A DNA stretch of 64,000 bases from Cryptomeria japonica (GCF_030272615.1 NC_081409.1:620274255-620338254), one strand, 5' to 3'; counted from the first letter of the stretch, positions 34,106-45,639 are shown. Made by a program: numbers and translations. Notes: generated from the letters alone by a model not told the origin.

Positions 34106-36830
34106 ATGGACAACACCAACCCCATTCCCTTAACTATCCCTATGGCTAGTGTTCCTACATTTAGATCCAACATCATGGATACATCTACTCAAAATGTCAT
34201 ACCTACAAGTGTTAGTCAAGGGGGAAACTTCTCTAATCATAATTATTTTATCCCTCCTCAAGTGAGTCTTTCATTTGTTACCCAATCCTTTCCAATACCT
34301 ACTTATCATAGTGCTCCACCTCCTTATTCTCAACCCCCACCTTCCTATAAAAACATCTCTCCTTATTCTCAAACCTCACCTTCATATAACAACATCACCC
34401 CTCCCTCATTCAACAATATTACTCCTCCTTCTCAATCCAACATGTCCAATTTTAATCCTTCTACCGAAGCTACCATCAATAATCTGGCCCAAATAATGTC
34501 TTCCTTACAACAACAAATAGCTTCCATGAATCAATCTAAGTATAGTGTGCCCACATTTGATGTAGTGAGCCCGTTATCTAATGACATTGTCCAAGATTTC
34601 CCTCCTAAACATGCAGAAGTCCCTCAATTGGAGCTTTATAATGGAAAAAGGTGATCCCTTGACTCATGTGAAAACATTTCAAACTTTGTAAGGCGACTTT
34701 GCTCATGACTAAAGACTTTTCGATAAATTGTTTACTAGAACATTAAGGGATAAAGCTTTGCATTGGTATTGTTCTTTGCCTCCTTATTTTATTACTTCTT
34801 TTCAACAATTGGGTAGTGCTTTTATTAAATAATTTTACAATAATATTGGTCCTAATATCACTTTGACTGATTTGATGCATTCTAAACAAGGTGTTAAAGA
34901 AAAATGACTAATTTTATTGGTAGATATAAGAATTTTTATTCTCAAATTTCTTTTCCTATGACTGATCAAGATATCCAAATATTTTTCATTACTAATTTGC
35001 AAAAAGATATTAGGGATAAACTTCTCTTTTATGAGTTTACTTCTTTTATGCAGTTGTGTGCAATACTTCACACCTATCATCTTATTGTGAGTCAATTGTT
35101 ACAATCATCTTCTTGAATGGCTTTGAGTGATAAAGGTGAAAGTGCTCAACAACCTTTTGCGAAGTTCAAATTGAATAAGAGATTCATCAAATTCATTGAT
35201 AACAACAACACTCAAGTAGTAGTTGTATGCCTGAAATGGTGTTAGTGGTCAGCTAAGAGCAAGACAAACAAGCACACCAATAAAACATTATATGAGAAGA
35301 TCTTAACAAAGAAAAACAAGTTCTAATGAGCAATCTTTCCAAACCGTTCTATTGTTCTCTATCTCCAAGGATTCTTCTAGTCAATGGTTGCTCTCAGATC
35401 ATTGAGCAACTAACCTTTAGAATGACAAATCCAAGAACGAGTGATATGGGATGAAAATGATCTACATGCAATGCATTTTAGATCTACATGGATTAATAAA
35501 TCTTGTTAAGATATGATATTATGCTATGATGAAGATGATGATATGCTAAAGAAACTAACAAGATATGCTAACACGAGTCATGATTAAAATGCTATGTTAA
35601 TATACTCCTAAATGATTAAAATGTTTGGTTATCAAAGAGAGGCTAAAATGCTTGATGAGAGTAGACTATAATCGTGATGCATGAATAATTGGAAATGAAT
35701 AATGAGAGAAATGAGGCTTATTTATAGAAGAAATGGGCAATTGGATGGTTAAGATTGAGTAATATTAACAAGGGCTAGGATTGAATGATGCTCAATCCAT
35801 GTGATACTTTCAACCCAATTTCATGTTGACAAGTGTCACCATGAGAAGGCTTGAGAGGATATAGAAGAGGCATTAAATGCCTGAGGAGACATGGTGGTCA
35901 CCCTAGGGGGTTTGGTTAGGGTTAGGTTAGGGTTGATTTCTTGGATAATCCTTTTGTACAAAGGATAAACTCTCGTGCAAGAGTTAAAGGATAACCATGG
36001 TCAAAACAATGAATTCCTGAAGAGACCATTGAGTTAAAAGGATGGTTAAGTTAGAGAGAAAGTCTCTAACCCAGGGTTGAGCTTGAGTTAACCATTAATG
36101 GTTATGTAAGAGTCTTTAATGGTTTGGAAGACTTTAGAGGTTAACCATTTGAAAACATAAAGCTTTTAATAGTTTTTGAAGGCTTTAGAGGCTTTTGAGA
36201 AGTGACCTCTTCTCTTAAGAAATGTGCAAATGCTTAAGGGGGGATTAGGCTAATTAGGATGGTTTAGAAGAATCTAGAAGATAATTAGTCATGCAAATGG
36301 ATTGTTAGGAGAATGCAAGTGGGAGGATATTTTTGGATTTAATTTGAAATAAAATGATTTATTTCAAAATGTGGTTACAACTTGCATTGGAAGGATATTT
36401 AAATAAATATGATTTATTTAAATAAGATAAAGACTTTAATTAAATATAAATTTAATTAAAATAGGAAATGGGGATTTAATTAAATAAAAACAATTTATTT
36501 AATTTAAGGTTAGAATGTGATTTATTAAATATTTAATAATTTATTTAATCAATAGAAGAATGCAGGGGGAATTAATTAAATATGATTTAAGTAATAGAGG
36601 AATTAATTTAATGGATTAATAAATAATAAATATTTATTTAATCAGATGGTCAGATTTATATGTCTACAATAGCCGCAACATGTGTGCCTCCTTTATCCAA
36701 ATATTTCAAAAAAAAATTTACTCGTCTTAATGAATCCTTGCATAGTATTATGACACAAATGTTACAAAAGAATGTGTTGAAGCTTCCCCCTATTAAAAAA
36801 TTGACAGGGTTTGCAAAATTACATGGTTAG
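34106..36830 (+). pseudogene. Gypsy 1 gag, broken and split by an insertion
   Basis: Capsid-type protein. The frame at 34106-34654 begins MDNTNPIPLT and is rich in Pro, Ser, Asn and Gln (PPPYSQPPPSY repeats), followed by VPQLELYNGKR, where a frameshift occurs. The retrotransposon gag core continues with stops: 34904-35116 has FIGRYKNFYSQISFP, IFFITNLQKDIRDKL and ILHTYHLIVSQL. It then reads FAKFKLNKRFI and NNNTQVVV, up to 35223. After the insertion (35224-36668) it resumes with the same family's next segment (KKKFTRLNESLHSIMTQMLQ, KLPPIKK) and stops near 36830. The PF03732-type core is recognised from established gypsy gag patterns. Confidence 0.8.
35224..36668. mobile_element. Probable solo LTR (1445 bp) inside gypsy 1 gag
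   Basis: It has TGTATGCC...GTCTACA ends and no coding capacity, and it interrupts a gag frame that reads on both sides of it. The flanks GTAGT (35219-35223) and ATAGC (36669-36673) could be a mutated 5-bp duplication. A TATA-like TATTTATAGAAG lies at about 35717. A similar AATTTATAGAAGAA occurs in 38454-39779. The strand cannot be set with confidence. Confidence 0.65.
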
Positions 36831-36893
36831 TAGAACACACACATGCCCCACACGTCCATCTAGGTAGCACACTCTACTTACATCACCACCCAC

Positions 36894-37065
36894 TATATAA
36901 ACCCCTAGGGCTCACTTTCTAGCTCATTTGTGTACTTGTCATTTGGAGATTGGGAGCTTGGAGAGAAGAGGAGAGGAGAGAAAAATGGTGCCACCCTACC
37001 ACCGTCACCACTTTGAGAGAGTTCGTTGATTTGAGAGACCACCTACGTATGGACATCCGGTGAGT
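36894..37065 (+). promoter_or_regulatory. Promoter-like leader and splice donor of PMD module A
   Basis: TATATAAA at 36894, followed about 30 bp later by a CTCA-type start region, then a purine-rich leader and an ATG at 37049. Eleven bases later CATCCG meets GTGAGT (37060), a strong donor consensus. The short exon would read M-D-I-R with a phase-2 donor. PMD module B has the same layout (40043-40211). Activity is inferred. Confidence 0.4.
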
Positions 37066-37564
37066 GAAATTTTCTACCTCTCTCGTGTGATTTTGAAGCA
37101 TTTTTGTTAGATTTTTCATGATTTTTGTGTGCTTTTTTGCTTTTTTGGTGCGTGCCCTAGGGTTAGGTTTTTTTAGCACAGTTGGTTTTTTGATTAGCGC
37201 ATATAATTTTTGAAATGGCATATTTGAAAATTATCATGGCACCTTTGATTATTGAAATAGCACATTTGAAATGTTTGGTAGTACATTTGATTGTTTTGAT
37301 GGCGCATTTTATTTTTGATGCAACACTTTTAAAATGTCTTCTGGTGCCTTTGATGTGGTGTCTGCGCTATTTCTTTTAGTGCATTTGCAACAACAAGCTT
37401 TTATGAGGTGTTTTTGAAATTTTTGAAAGATGAAAATGTTAAGTTGATGATTTTGATGACATTTGGTTCTTGTTGTGATGGTTGATAACACTTGATTTGG
37501 TCGGACATTTGTGTAATTTGCAAATTTGATCTTGCTAGGATGTGTTGAATTGTTTGATTTGTTT

Positions 37565-38062
37565 TGACTGATAGGATATGTCTGATGTACAAGAGTTTAT
37601 GATCGAAACTTGTAGTGTTAAAAGACATGTGATGAAGTGTCTAATAGGATAAGGTAGATTGACATCCCTGATTGATAAGAGTTTATGATTGAAACTCCCG
37701 ATTGCTAGCGTGACTTGCATCACTGATAGGATAGGCTAAGTTGAACCCTCCTGATTGATAAGAGTTTATGATTGAAGCTCTTGATTGATATCGTGACTTG
37801 CATCATTGATACGATAGCCTAAGATGAACCCTCCTGATTGATAAGAGCTTATGATCAAAACTCCAAAATGATAGTGTGACGTGTGTCACTAATAAGATAG
37901 GCTAAGATGAATCCTCTTGATTGATAAGAGTTTATGATTGAAACTCCAGAATGATAGTGTGACGTGTGTTACTAATAGGATAGGCTAAGATGAACCCTCC
38001 TAATTTGATAAGAGTGTGTGATAGACACACTTGAATTGATATTGTGACTTGCGTCACTGAAG
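37565..38062 (+). repeat. Tandem repeat, ~84-bp unit, about 6 copies
   Basis: Units contain GATTGATAAGAGTTTATGAT, GAAACTCC, AGTGTGAC(G/T)TG(T/C)GTCACT and GATAGGCTAAGATGAACCCT. The recurring GAGTTTATGAT falls near 37595, 37680, 37762, 37846, 37930 and 38010. Each unit holds a small dyad (GTGAC...GTCAC). It lies in the presumed first intron of PMD module A. Confidence 0.82.
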
Positions 38063-38221
38063 AGGTTGATCACGATTTCATGTGAGCAAACGATAACTGA
38101 TTGATTGAGTGATGATGTTCAGTTGATTGGATAGATAAAGATAACATTATGTTTGATATGATTGATGTAGGATCATGTGGGTGTTCAGATGTCTTGAGAG
38201 TGATACCCGAAGACCTTTTCA

Positions 38222-38455
38222 ATGAGGGGAGACCTTTCACAGACGGATCATGCGATCATTGATTCTTGCGGATTATCGCACATCCTATTTATGCTCGATT
38301 ATCGGACGAACAGGGGCCTATTGACTGCACTAGTTGAGAGGTGGCATAGTGACCACAACACCTTCCACCTTCTAATGAGAGAGATGACAGTTAGTCACGA
38401 GGATGTATATAGGATTTTGCGGGTTCCAATTATGGGAGAGATGGTACAGTATGTG
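38222..38455 (+). pseudogene. PMD module A, N-terminal fragment of a plant mobile domain protein
   Basis: Plant mobile domain (aminotransferase-like, PF10536 type) proteins occur as host genes (MAIN/MAIL) and inside transposons. The frame reads IIDSCGLSHILFMLDYRTNR, then the PMD signature LLTALVERWHSDHNTFHLLM and EMTVSHEDVYRILRVPIMGE. PMD similarity stops at about 38452, where unrelated sequence begins, although the frame stays open to 38608. Compared with module B it lacks everything after the first third of the domain. A presumed splice acceptor (GTGTTCAG, about 38187) precedes it. Confidence 0.7.
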
Positions 38456-39779
38456 AAGCAAGGTAAAATGATAGAAGAAAATAACACAGTTAAAGAACAA
38501 CAAAAACACCCAATCAATCAAATAACCAAGTTATACCTTCATTTTTACCTTCCTCTTCGGATTGAGCGGGATGAGGTTGAAGTAGCGCCCTTCTCTAACC
38601 TGATTTGATGTGCTACTTGGTTGAATGTGGTGGCTCTCCAATTGTGCACAAAGATGATTATAAGGATGATGGGATGTATGTGTTGAAGATGGAATGGATA
38701 TGCAAGGTGGATGCTAAAATGACTAAGTGATGGATGGGTGGAAATTTTGCTATATTCTAGTTGCTAGGATAGATTCTTTTGGACTCAAAAAAATAGCATA
38801 AACTTACTAAATTTGGAGATGTCAAATGAAGGGGTGGAGTCCCCAATTTATAGAAGAAGGGGAGGATAAATGGAGGGCTAGGATTTATCCAAAACGGAGG
38901 GCCAAGATTGCATGTGAGCCCACACATAGATCAAGATAGGCTGATATGACAAGTGTGGGATCCAAGAGATATGCCATAAAGACATTTCTTATCTCCACAC
39001 TCCTCAAGGTTCATTGGGAAGGCTTCCCAATGCACTTAGGAAAGACAAAAGGATAAAAATATTCCTTGAATGATGGGAAGGAGGATTTAAACAATTCTCC
39101 AAAAAGGGAGCATGGGGATTTGAAGAATAAAAAGGAATGAAAAATTCCTTGGGTGAAGGGATACATAGAGGAATGTGAGATTTTTGAAAATCTCACATTC
39201 ACATAGGAAAAGAGCATTTAAGGAAGGTAGTTGGATGGGTGAAAGTGGTTGGATGAGAGGACAAGAAGATCTAGCCTAGAAGGGCTAGGGGTTTACTTTG
39301 TGGCTAATCATGGGGATTAGCCACTAGCAACCCATTAGAAGAGGGATTATAAGAAATTGGAAGAGGGATTAGGTGGGATTAGAGCAAGTGGGATTTGTAG
39401 GAGGATTTTACTAGGAGAGAGAATGAGTGGAGGTAATTAAAAAATGAGGAATAATGCTAAGTAGGATTAAGAGAGTTTCTAGAAGAATTAATTAGACTAA
39501 TGATGGATTAGAAAAAGGTGATTTGTAGGAATCATAAGGATTAATTAATTAATTGAGATTAATTAATAAAAAGGGGGGGGTTAGGAAGAATTAATTTTGA
39601 ATGCCTTAGAAGAAGAAAGGAAAATTGATTTATTGAAAAAATCAATCATTGGACTATAGTGACAATATTAATTAGATTAAATTTAATTAATATTTAGAAG
39701 AATAAGGATTACCATAATTAAATTAATTAATTATGTAGGGGAGTTAAATTAATTAAAATAATTAATTTAAGTGTTTGCA
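38454..39779. mobile_element. Possible LTR-type insertion in PMD module A
   Basis: The sequence begins TGAAGCAAGG exactly where PMD similarity stops and ends near TTAAGTGTTTGCA. It has no ORF of its own, a TATA-like AATTTATAGAAGAA at about 38850 and a run of AATTAATTAA-rich DNA near its end, features shared with 35224-36668. No target duplication was found and the right limit is uncertain. Confidence 0.35.
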
Positions 39780-40042
39780 TTTTGCCCCTCTTTTACGCAG
39801 CAACAAAATTTGGCGACGGGTAAAAGATAGAAGAAAGAGGATGCCCCGACGTAAAGTGCGGGTGGTGTATGCCCCCTCAAGAATTTTTCGGATTTTTTTG
39901 AAAAAAGTAGTAGAAAATTCTCAAAAAGAAGGAAGAAGGGAAAATAACGAACGAATGAGAAAGATAGGAAGGAATGATTGAGGAAATACGAGAAGGGATA
40001 GAAGAAAGGGGGATATGAAGGGGTGGGCCCACGAGGGGGGCC
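39780..40042. other. Unassigned stretch
   Basis: GCAACAAAATTTGGCGACGG at about 39800 resembles a gypsy-type primer site (TGGCGAC). No protein domain is seen; the frames on both strands are short and low in complexity. Confidence 0.4.
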
Positions 40043-40211
40043 CATATAAGCCACACGGGGCCCAATGAAGGGTCATTGTCACACATAAGCATTGGACCAA
40101 ATCAGAGCTTAGAAAGCAGAAGGAGAAATAGATCACATTCTGACACACTAGCACCACGCAAAGAGGGTTCACCGCCATGAGAGGCTCACCGATTATGGTC
40201 CACCGGTATGT
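40043..40211 (+). promoter_or_regulatory. Promoter-like leader and splice donor of PMD module B
   Basis: CATATAAG at 40043 is followed by a leader with an ATG at 40177 in frame with a second at 40195. The frame meets a donor, CCACCG then GTATGT (40206). The short exon would end M-V-H-R in phase 2, the same phase and spacing as module A (ATG plus eight bases to the donor). Function is inferred. Confidence 0.4.
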
Positions 40212-40605
40212 ACCCTAAGCCCACTTTGTGATTTGATAGGTTTAAGCTAGAATTTAGGGGTAGAATAAGGCTTAAGGTTTAGCGGGGTGGACGCACTAAT
40301 CATTTTTTCAGCGTGTGTGCCCCTAGGTTAGCGCGAGAGTTGGTGAATGGCGCCAGCACACGCGGGGGAGTAGGGGTCTGAGAGGGTTTTGGGGCAGGCA
40401 TATGCGTGTGGCGCGAGCACCCGCGCTGGTGTAGGCAAGGGTTTTTTATTGGGGGGGGGGGGGAAGGGGCGCGTGGTGCGAGCACCTATGGCGATCGGAG
40501 TTAGGTCCCAAGTCAGGGGTTTTTGGTGTGTGCAACTGTGGGATAGCGTGAGTGTCATGAATTTGGTGTGAGCGCTGGATAAAATAGTGCGAGTGCTAGG
40601 GAGGT
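40212..40605 (+). other. Presumed intron of PMD module B
   Basis: No coding signal is seen. It contains a poly-G run (40449-40462) and repeated GCGCGAG/GTGCGAGC phrases at about 40320-40600. The acceptor site is not clear. Confidence 0.4.
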
Positions 40606-42476
40606 TTGAAAGATGAAGAATTTGATAAGAAAAGGTGTAGGAAGTGGATTAGGAGGTACCATGTATACCTTGAGAATAGGATAAGGGGAGGGTTAGGAAG
40701 AATGAAAAGGGATAATGAAGTTATTTATGTGAATGAAGGTAGATTTAGGGTCGTTGGCATCAAGGGAGAACTGACTGACGACTATGAGGCTTTACAGGAG
40801 GTTAAGGGTAGACAAGCTTGAGATATTGAGTGTCGTAGGATTGCATTTTATCAATTGATGGCCGAGGATCAAAGCACGCACCGCCATGAAGACTGCACTA
40901 GTAGAGAGGTGGGATAGCAGGACCTGTACCTTCCATTTGCCTACAAGAGAGGTGATAGTGACACTATTAGATGTATGGAGGATCTTGAAGATCCCTATTC
41001 GCAGCGTGATTCCTGAGTATAGGTTAGATGCGAGAAACTTCTATCTTCGGGAGGTTTACGAGTGGGACGCGATCCCTATGATAAATAGGAGCTAGTTTCA
41101 TTTAGGGAGAGCGATGGAGATCCGCCATATTCCTTTCTTGGTACTTGTGATATGTGGATTCTTGAGTGGATGGGTGATGCTTGATCTCGGAGGGCATGAA
41201 TTTCCTATTGGGTGGAGCAGGTGTGGAGATGTGGCTTTTTGGGCGGTTAGTATATGTTATGGAGTATTACGCACCATATAGGGTGGCTCAATAGTTCTAC
41301 GAGGTGTAGGATATAGTGGGAGATATACCATTATATCCGCAGATTACATGGGAGGTGGGCTTGTGGGGCAGACAGTGAGTCCGTTGGAGGGGAGGACTAG
41401 TTTTCAGGATGCAGCTTACTTGGTCTAGGATGAGCGGAGGGGTGCAGGGGAGGATCCAGGCACCACAGGGGGATACAGGAGCTGGTGGGAGGCGCACCTA
41501 CTAGTGCGGTTGACCATTTTAGGGGTGTTGGAGGATGATGAGGTGCAATCAGCTATGGATGAGATAGTCGAAGGGGAGGATGCTCATGGGGACAGGGCTT
41601 TGGCAGGAGGAGGTAGGGGTGTCATGAGGTAGAGGAGGGGGTGGTATGTTGCACATGGCCATTCCAGCATAGGTACATGTGGCTGCAACAATGATAGGGC
41701 AGACAACATGGGAGGGGGAGGGTGGAGGAGATGAGGTAGCGTCGATGGATATTCCTGATATACAAGCACAAGACACTGGAGTGGAGGGTGTTGGTAGAGT
41801 TTCTTAGGTAGATTTTGACAAGGTGATGTAGGAGAGGGATGTCATTAGAGAGAGAGTATACTTGCTTGAGGATGAGCTGCAGGTGGAGAGGGCGAGAGGG
41901 GATAGTCCGCAGGTAGACTGGGGAGGTTACAACAGGAGGTTGACGATTTGACAAAGAGCTTGTAGATGGCTAGGATAGAGGTGGATGATTTGCACAGGGA
42001 GGGAGAGGAGGGAGAGAGGATGTTGGAGGAGGCTAGGATAGGGGCCGCCATTGGGGAGCTGCAGAGAACATTAGAACAACAGGATGAGGAGTTGGAGAGT
42101 TTGTTGGTGAGGGTATAGAGAGTAGAGGTAGATGTTAGTCGCCTGCAGGGGATAGGGACTCATCACGACATATGTTAGTCCTTGTAGGGGTAGGATAGAT
42201 GTACTCTGATATGATGTAGCAATGGGAGAGGGCAAAGAGGGCAGGATGGGAGGCTACGTATTATAGAGGATTATATCATGGGGTGGTCCCAACAGATCAG
42301 GGAGCAACATCATACACAAAGAGTGTATGTTCTCATAGGAACCACAGCCAACGTCCGATGCAGAGCCAGCAGACAAGCGGATCAGTGGGTATGAGACCAC
42401 CTAGGACAGGGGGAGTGAAGGGATCCAGAGGAGGAGGGGATGAGGAGGGGGCTGGAGAGACAAAAGGAGAGATTTA
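40606..42476 (+). pseudogene. PMD module B, plant mobile domain protein with coiled-coil tail, decayed
   Basis: An N-terminal frame (40606-40821) is basic (KRCRKWIRRYHVYLENR). After a stop and a shift, 40886-41095 gives the PMD signature ALVERWDSRTCTFHLPTREV and LLDVWRILKIPIRSVIPEY. It continues past a stop with LGRAMEIRHIPFLVLVICGF and LDLGGHEFPIGWSRCGDVAF, up to about 41280. The part at 41840-42130 is a probable coiled coil (QQEVDDLTKSL, LQRTLEQQDEELESLL). 42283-42476 is Gly/Arg-rich and ends with a stop at 42476. Many stops and shifts are present. It runs toward, and opposite to, the pol genes of gypsy 2, fitting an antisense extra ORF. The PMD call is firm; the tail is inferred to belong to the same gene. 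Confidence 0.68.
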
Positions 42477-43125
42477 GCTCCATATGACATTATGTATTAT
42501 TTTTTACCCTTCGGGGCGACCATTGTACTATGACTGTTATGTTCATTTTTTTGAGAGACATATATATGTGATATATGATTTTTGGTGGTGCTTATGCATG
42601 ATGTACTTTATTATGGACATTACGATGGACATTATTTATTATTTTATGATGTGATGCATTGATGATTATGGATGTATTGTGTTGACCTATTTGTGATCTA
42701 GGATGGCTGCTTACATATGCCTATACTTATTATATGTTACTGACATTTTGGTGGGTGCAGGATGGATACTTATATATGTATGTGTTTATAATATATTACT
42801 AACAATTTGATGGATGTAGGATGGTTATCTATGTGGATGCTTATGCTTTGGGATATATTTTTGGATGATATATTATTTTTTGATTTTCTGATGGTCTTGA
42901 GAATACAAAATGTGATTTAATGGTTTAATCTATAATGGATATGCAGCCAAATATATAATGAAATGAACATGTACACTATAATGGATAACCTATAAAATGA
43001 GAAGTGAAACAAAATTTAGAATGCAAACTAAGTGATAGGCACACCATACAAAATAAAAATGAATAATGCAACAAAATTTGAAATGTAACCTAAATGATGG
43101 AATAATGTAACCAAATTTGAGATGT
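42477..43125. other. Non-coding spacer, left of copia 2
   Basis: No gene is seen. It continues at 48264 after copia 2, with shared phrases such as AATGTAACCTAAATGATGG and AATGAATAATGCAA on both sides. It is probably the 3' flank of PMD module B and of gypsy 2 pol. Confidence 0.55.
43121..43125. repeat. Target-site duplication of copia 2, left copy
   Basis: GATGT directly precedes the LTR and is repeated exactly at 48264-48268. Confidence 0.92.
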
Positions 43126-44293
43126 TGTTGGGATCCAATAACACCGAGAGGGGGGGGTGGGTGAATCAGTGTTTTGCCGTAATGATTAAATTTAACCTTA
43201 TTAACACAACAACTCAACAACCGGTAAACATAAAAGAAGATAACAATAAGGAATAATGCAACTACATAGATGAACACCACAACACCATAGATTTATATGT
43301 GGAAAACCTCAATGAGGAAAAACCATGGTGGCATTGGAGATCCACAATATCTATCCACTGATCAGATGAATAAATACTACAATAAGGGGCATGCACATGA
43401 AGAAGGCCAACAACCTAGAGCACACTGCTCATCACAAAAGGAGTCTCACTGAGTACAGAAAAACATCGGACTACAATTCAGAATGAAGATTGAACTATAA
43501 GTGTAGCATCTCCTATGCCTGTGTACAGTTCTGGTTTAAGCTCAATACCAAAGGTCTTAAACCTCTTACATAAACCCAATTCGATCACCTATGATCAACC
43601 AAATCCTTTGCATATGATTACAACTTTATTCGCACACAAATAATCCCATAACCACCATACCACATGCCACGATCTACAAAGAGATCTTACATCATATTTA
43701 TACCAACCTGAGACCTAAATAATTAGGTCGGCCACCTAAAAGATAATATTACATAAAACCACAAACCAATGATAAACCAAGTCGACCTAAGACCGAAACA
43801 ACATTAACCAAATAATAAATCCAACCGGCACATTGGGAGCATCCACCAACACGTTACATAAACTGGTCAATAACCTAGCAGAATAAGATAGAATAGGTCC
43901 GGTGCTAAATGCAAACACCACCGATCAACTAGAACACGAACATGATAACCATTAGCATCCTGAAAACCTTCTAGAAGCTGCACCAAAACCACTTATCAAA
44001 TCCATCAAAAGATCTTCAACGAAGCTCTGCTGGTAGAACCCTTACCAGTAACAAAAGGCTTACTAGAACATATGATAGCTTTTGGATCACCAAATCCCAA
44101 ACCAACTGAATGTGACATGCATTTGAATAACATGAATGACCGAACCAAACCAATTCCACCAATTAGAATATACCGAAGATAAATCTCCTGATCATCATCA
44201 AAGTTCAACCACTCTACCAGAACCTGGTAAACAACAAAACAACTAGTGTTTACATCAATGCAACACATAATCAATTCCTCCAAATTGCCAATA
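43126..44293 (-). repeat. Copia 2, 3' LTR (1168 bp)
   Basis: On the plus strand it starts TGTTGGGATCCAATAACACC and ends CCAAATTGCCAATA; it matches 47057-48263 throughout with point changes and small indels. It keeps a short open frame with a hydrophobic segment (MVFIYVVALFLIVIFFYVYR) like that in the 5' LTR. Confidence 0.93.
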
Positions 44294-44307
44294 ATCTCCC
44301 CCTTTGG
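44294..44307 (-). other. Polypurine tract, copia 2
   Basis: ATCTCCCCCTTTGG on the plus strand is CCAAAGGGGGAGAT in element sense and abuts the 3' LTR. Similar motifs recur at about 44437, 44490 and 44573. Confidence 0.9.
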
Positions 44308-44689
44308 CATTGATGGCAATACTAGATGTGACAAAAATCCAAGTGCCAAGAAATGCCAAATAAGTCTCCCCCAATGGAACACAACCAACAATCTCCCATA
44401 AATGATATATCAATGAAGTTCTTAACCAAAGACCAAACTCCCCCTGTGACTGATATCTTTGTTAAGCTCTATTTTTCACATGTATATCTCTCCCCCTTTG
44501 ACATCAATGCCAAAAATATGACATAAACATCAAAGAAAAATCATAAAACCTCTAAACCACACAGCTGACTACTCCCCCCAGAGTAGTAGCACCAATTCAT
44601 CAATTCGGAATGAATAATAGTTTTGTTAATGCATACCAGACTGATGCCAATCCGCTTCACTCAAGTCTCAACCGGAGGGGCAAAGACCC

Positions 44690-45639
44690 CCAATCTGTCT
44701 CTAAAATACTCAATTAATTCCTTGGGAAAAGGTTTAGAGAAGATATCTGCAATCTGCTCTTTAGTATTCACATAAACCAATCTGACTTCATTTGTGTCCA
44801 CCCTTTCCTTCAAAAAGTTATACTTGATTGATACGTGCTTTGTCTTAGAATGAAATATTGGATTCTTGATATGTTAATAGCAGCAGAGTTATCATAGTGA
44901 ATAACTACCAGTTCATTACAATCTACCCTTATATCCTTCAACATTAGCTTCATCCATAGAACTTGTGTACAACTAGTAGCAGCAGCAACATACTCAACTT
45001 CAATAATAGATAAAGAAGTGCATGACTGTTTCTTCCTGATCCATGAAACAAGTTTCTTTCCAAGAAGGAAAACTTCACTAGATTTGCCTATCTAGTTACC
45101 TCTATCTCCAGCCCAATCTGCATCTGAATATGCACATAGTGTAAAGTCACCATAAACCATAAACCATACCTGAAAATCCTTGAAAATATTTGAAAATCCT
45201 AGCTATCAGAGGAAGGATTCAACATAATCAATTCCTTCCTTACGAAAATATCCTTTGCAAACCAATCAAGCCTTGTATCCAAGTCCATGTGTTGTTCCAA
45301 TAACATCTGATCCAATTCCTCTTCCATAGCTTTCATCCAACATTCAAACTACTGATGTTGGTTCAATTAAATAAATTAAGAATACCTCATTAGCTGCCAA
45401 CCTTATCCTTATCCAATTATCTAATCTTCAAAATGATTCAACCTTACGTACCTAGGAGTCTTCTGACTTTCTGTTTCTCTGGTTTGATCTTCAGTTACTG
45501 TTGAATTTTCTGATACTATTGGAGTAACTGGTTCAACAATCTGTTCCGGTACAGGTGTTACCGGTTTAGTTATGATCATTTCCACTTTTGGTTCTCTCTC
45601 ATAAGTTCTGATTTGATCTCTATACAACTCATCCACCAA
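44690..45639 (-). pseudogene. Copia 2 pol remnants: linker, RT start and RNase H
   Basis: In element order: 45421-45639 is the linker between integrase and RT (TPRYVRLNHFED motif). About 45200-45300 reads like the first residues of a copia RT (a diverged KARLVCKGY-like stretch) in broken frames. About 44690-45130 is copia RNase H, with SDADWAGDRGN, FLLGKKLVSWIRKKQSCTSL, EYVAAAATSCTQVLWMK and IHYDNSAAINIS. Stops and frame changes are frequent, and the main part of RT between these pieces is missing. The RNase H motifs give a firm Ty1/copia assignment. Confidence 0.82.

Larger units (their letters stand above)
20964..36832 (+). mobile_element. Ty3/gypsy-type LTR retrotransposon 1 (5' part)
   Basis: A 5' LTR (20964-22121), a primer-site-like sequence, a long leader and a gag gene (34106-36830) lie in order on the plus strand. 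An L1 LINE (22294-29003) sits in the leader and a probable solo LTR (35224-36668) sits in gag. No pol or 3' LTR follows; the gag homology stops near 36832, where unrelated sequence starts. The rest of the element may lie beyond the right window edge, displaced by gypsy 2, or be deleted. The gag family supports Ty3/gypsy; the junction at 36832 is not defined by a target duplication. Confidence 0.7.

Noticed and set aside
39767-40558. Phe/Ser- and Pro-rich minus-strand frames.
   Set aside because: Low complexity, overlapping in several phases, opposite purine-rich DNA. No motif supports coding.
41549-42051. Overlapping Pro/Ser-rich minus-strand frames opposite PMD module B.
   Set aside because: They are the reverse of the Gly/Arg/Glu-rich coding-like plus strand, with no domain of their own.
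44005-44391. A 128-codon minus-strand frame at the copia 2 3' LTR edge.
   Set aside because: It straddles the LTR/internal boundary and polypurine tract and is not kept in the other LTR.
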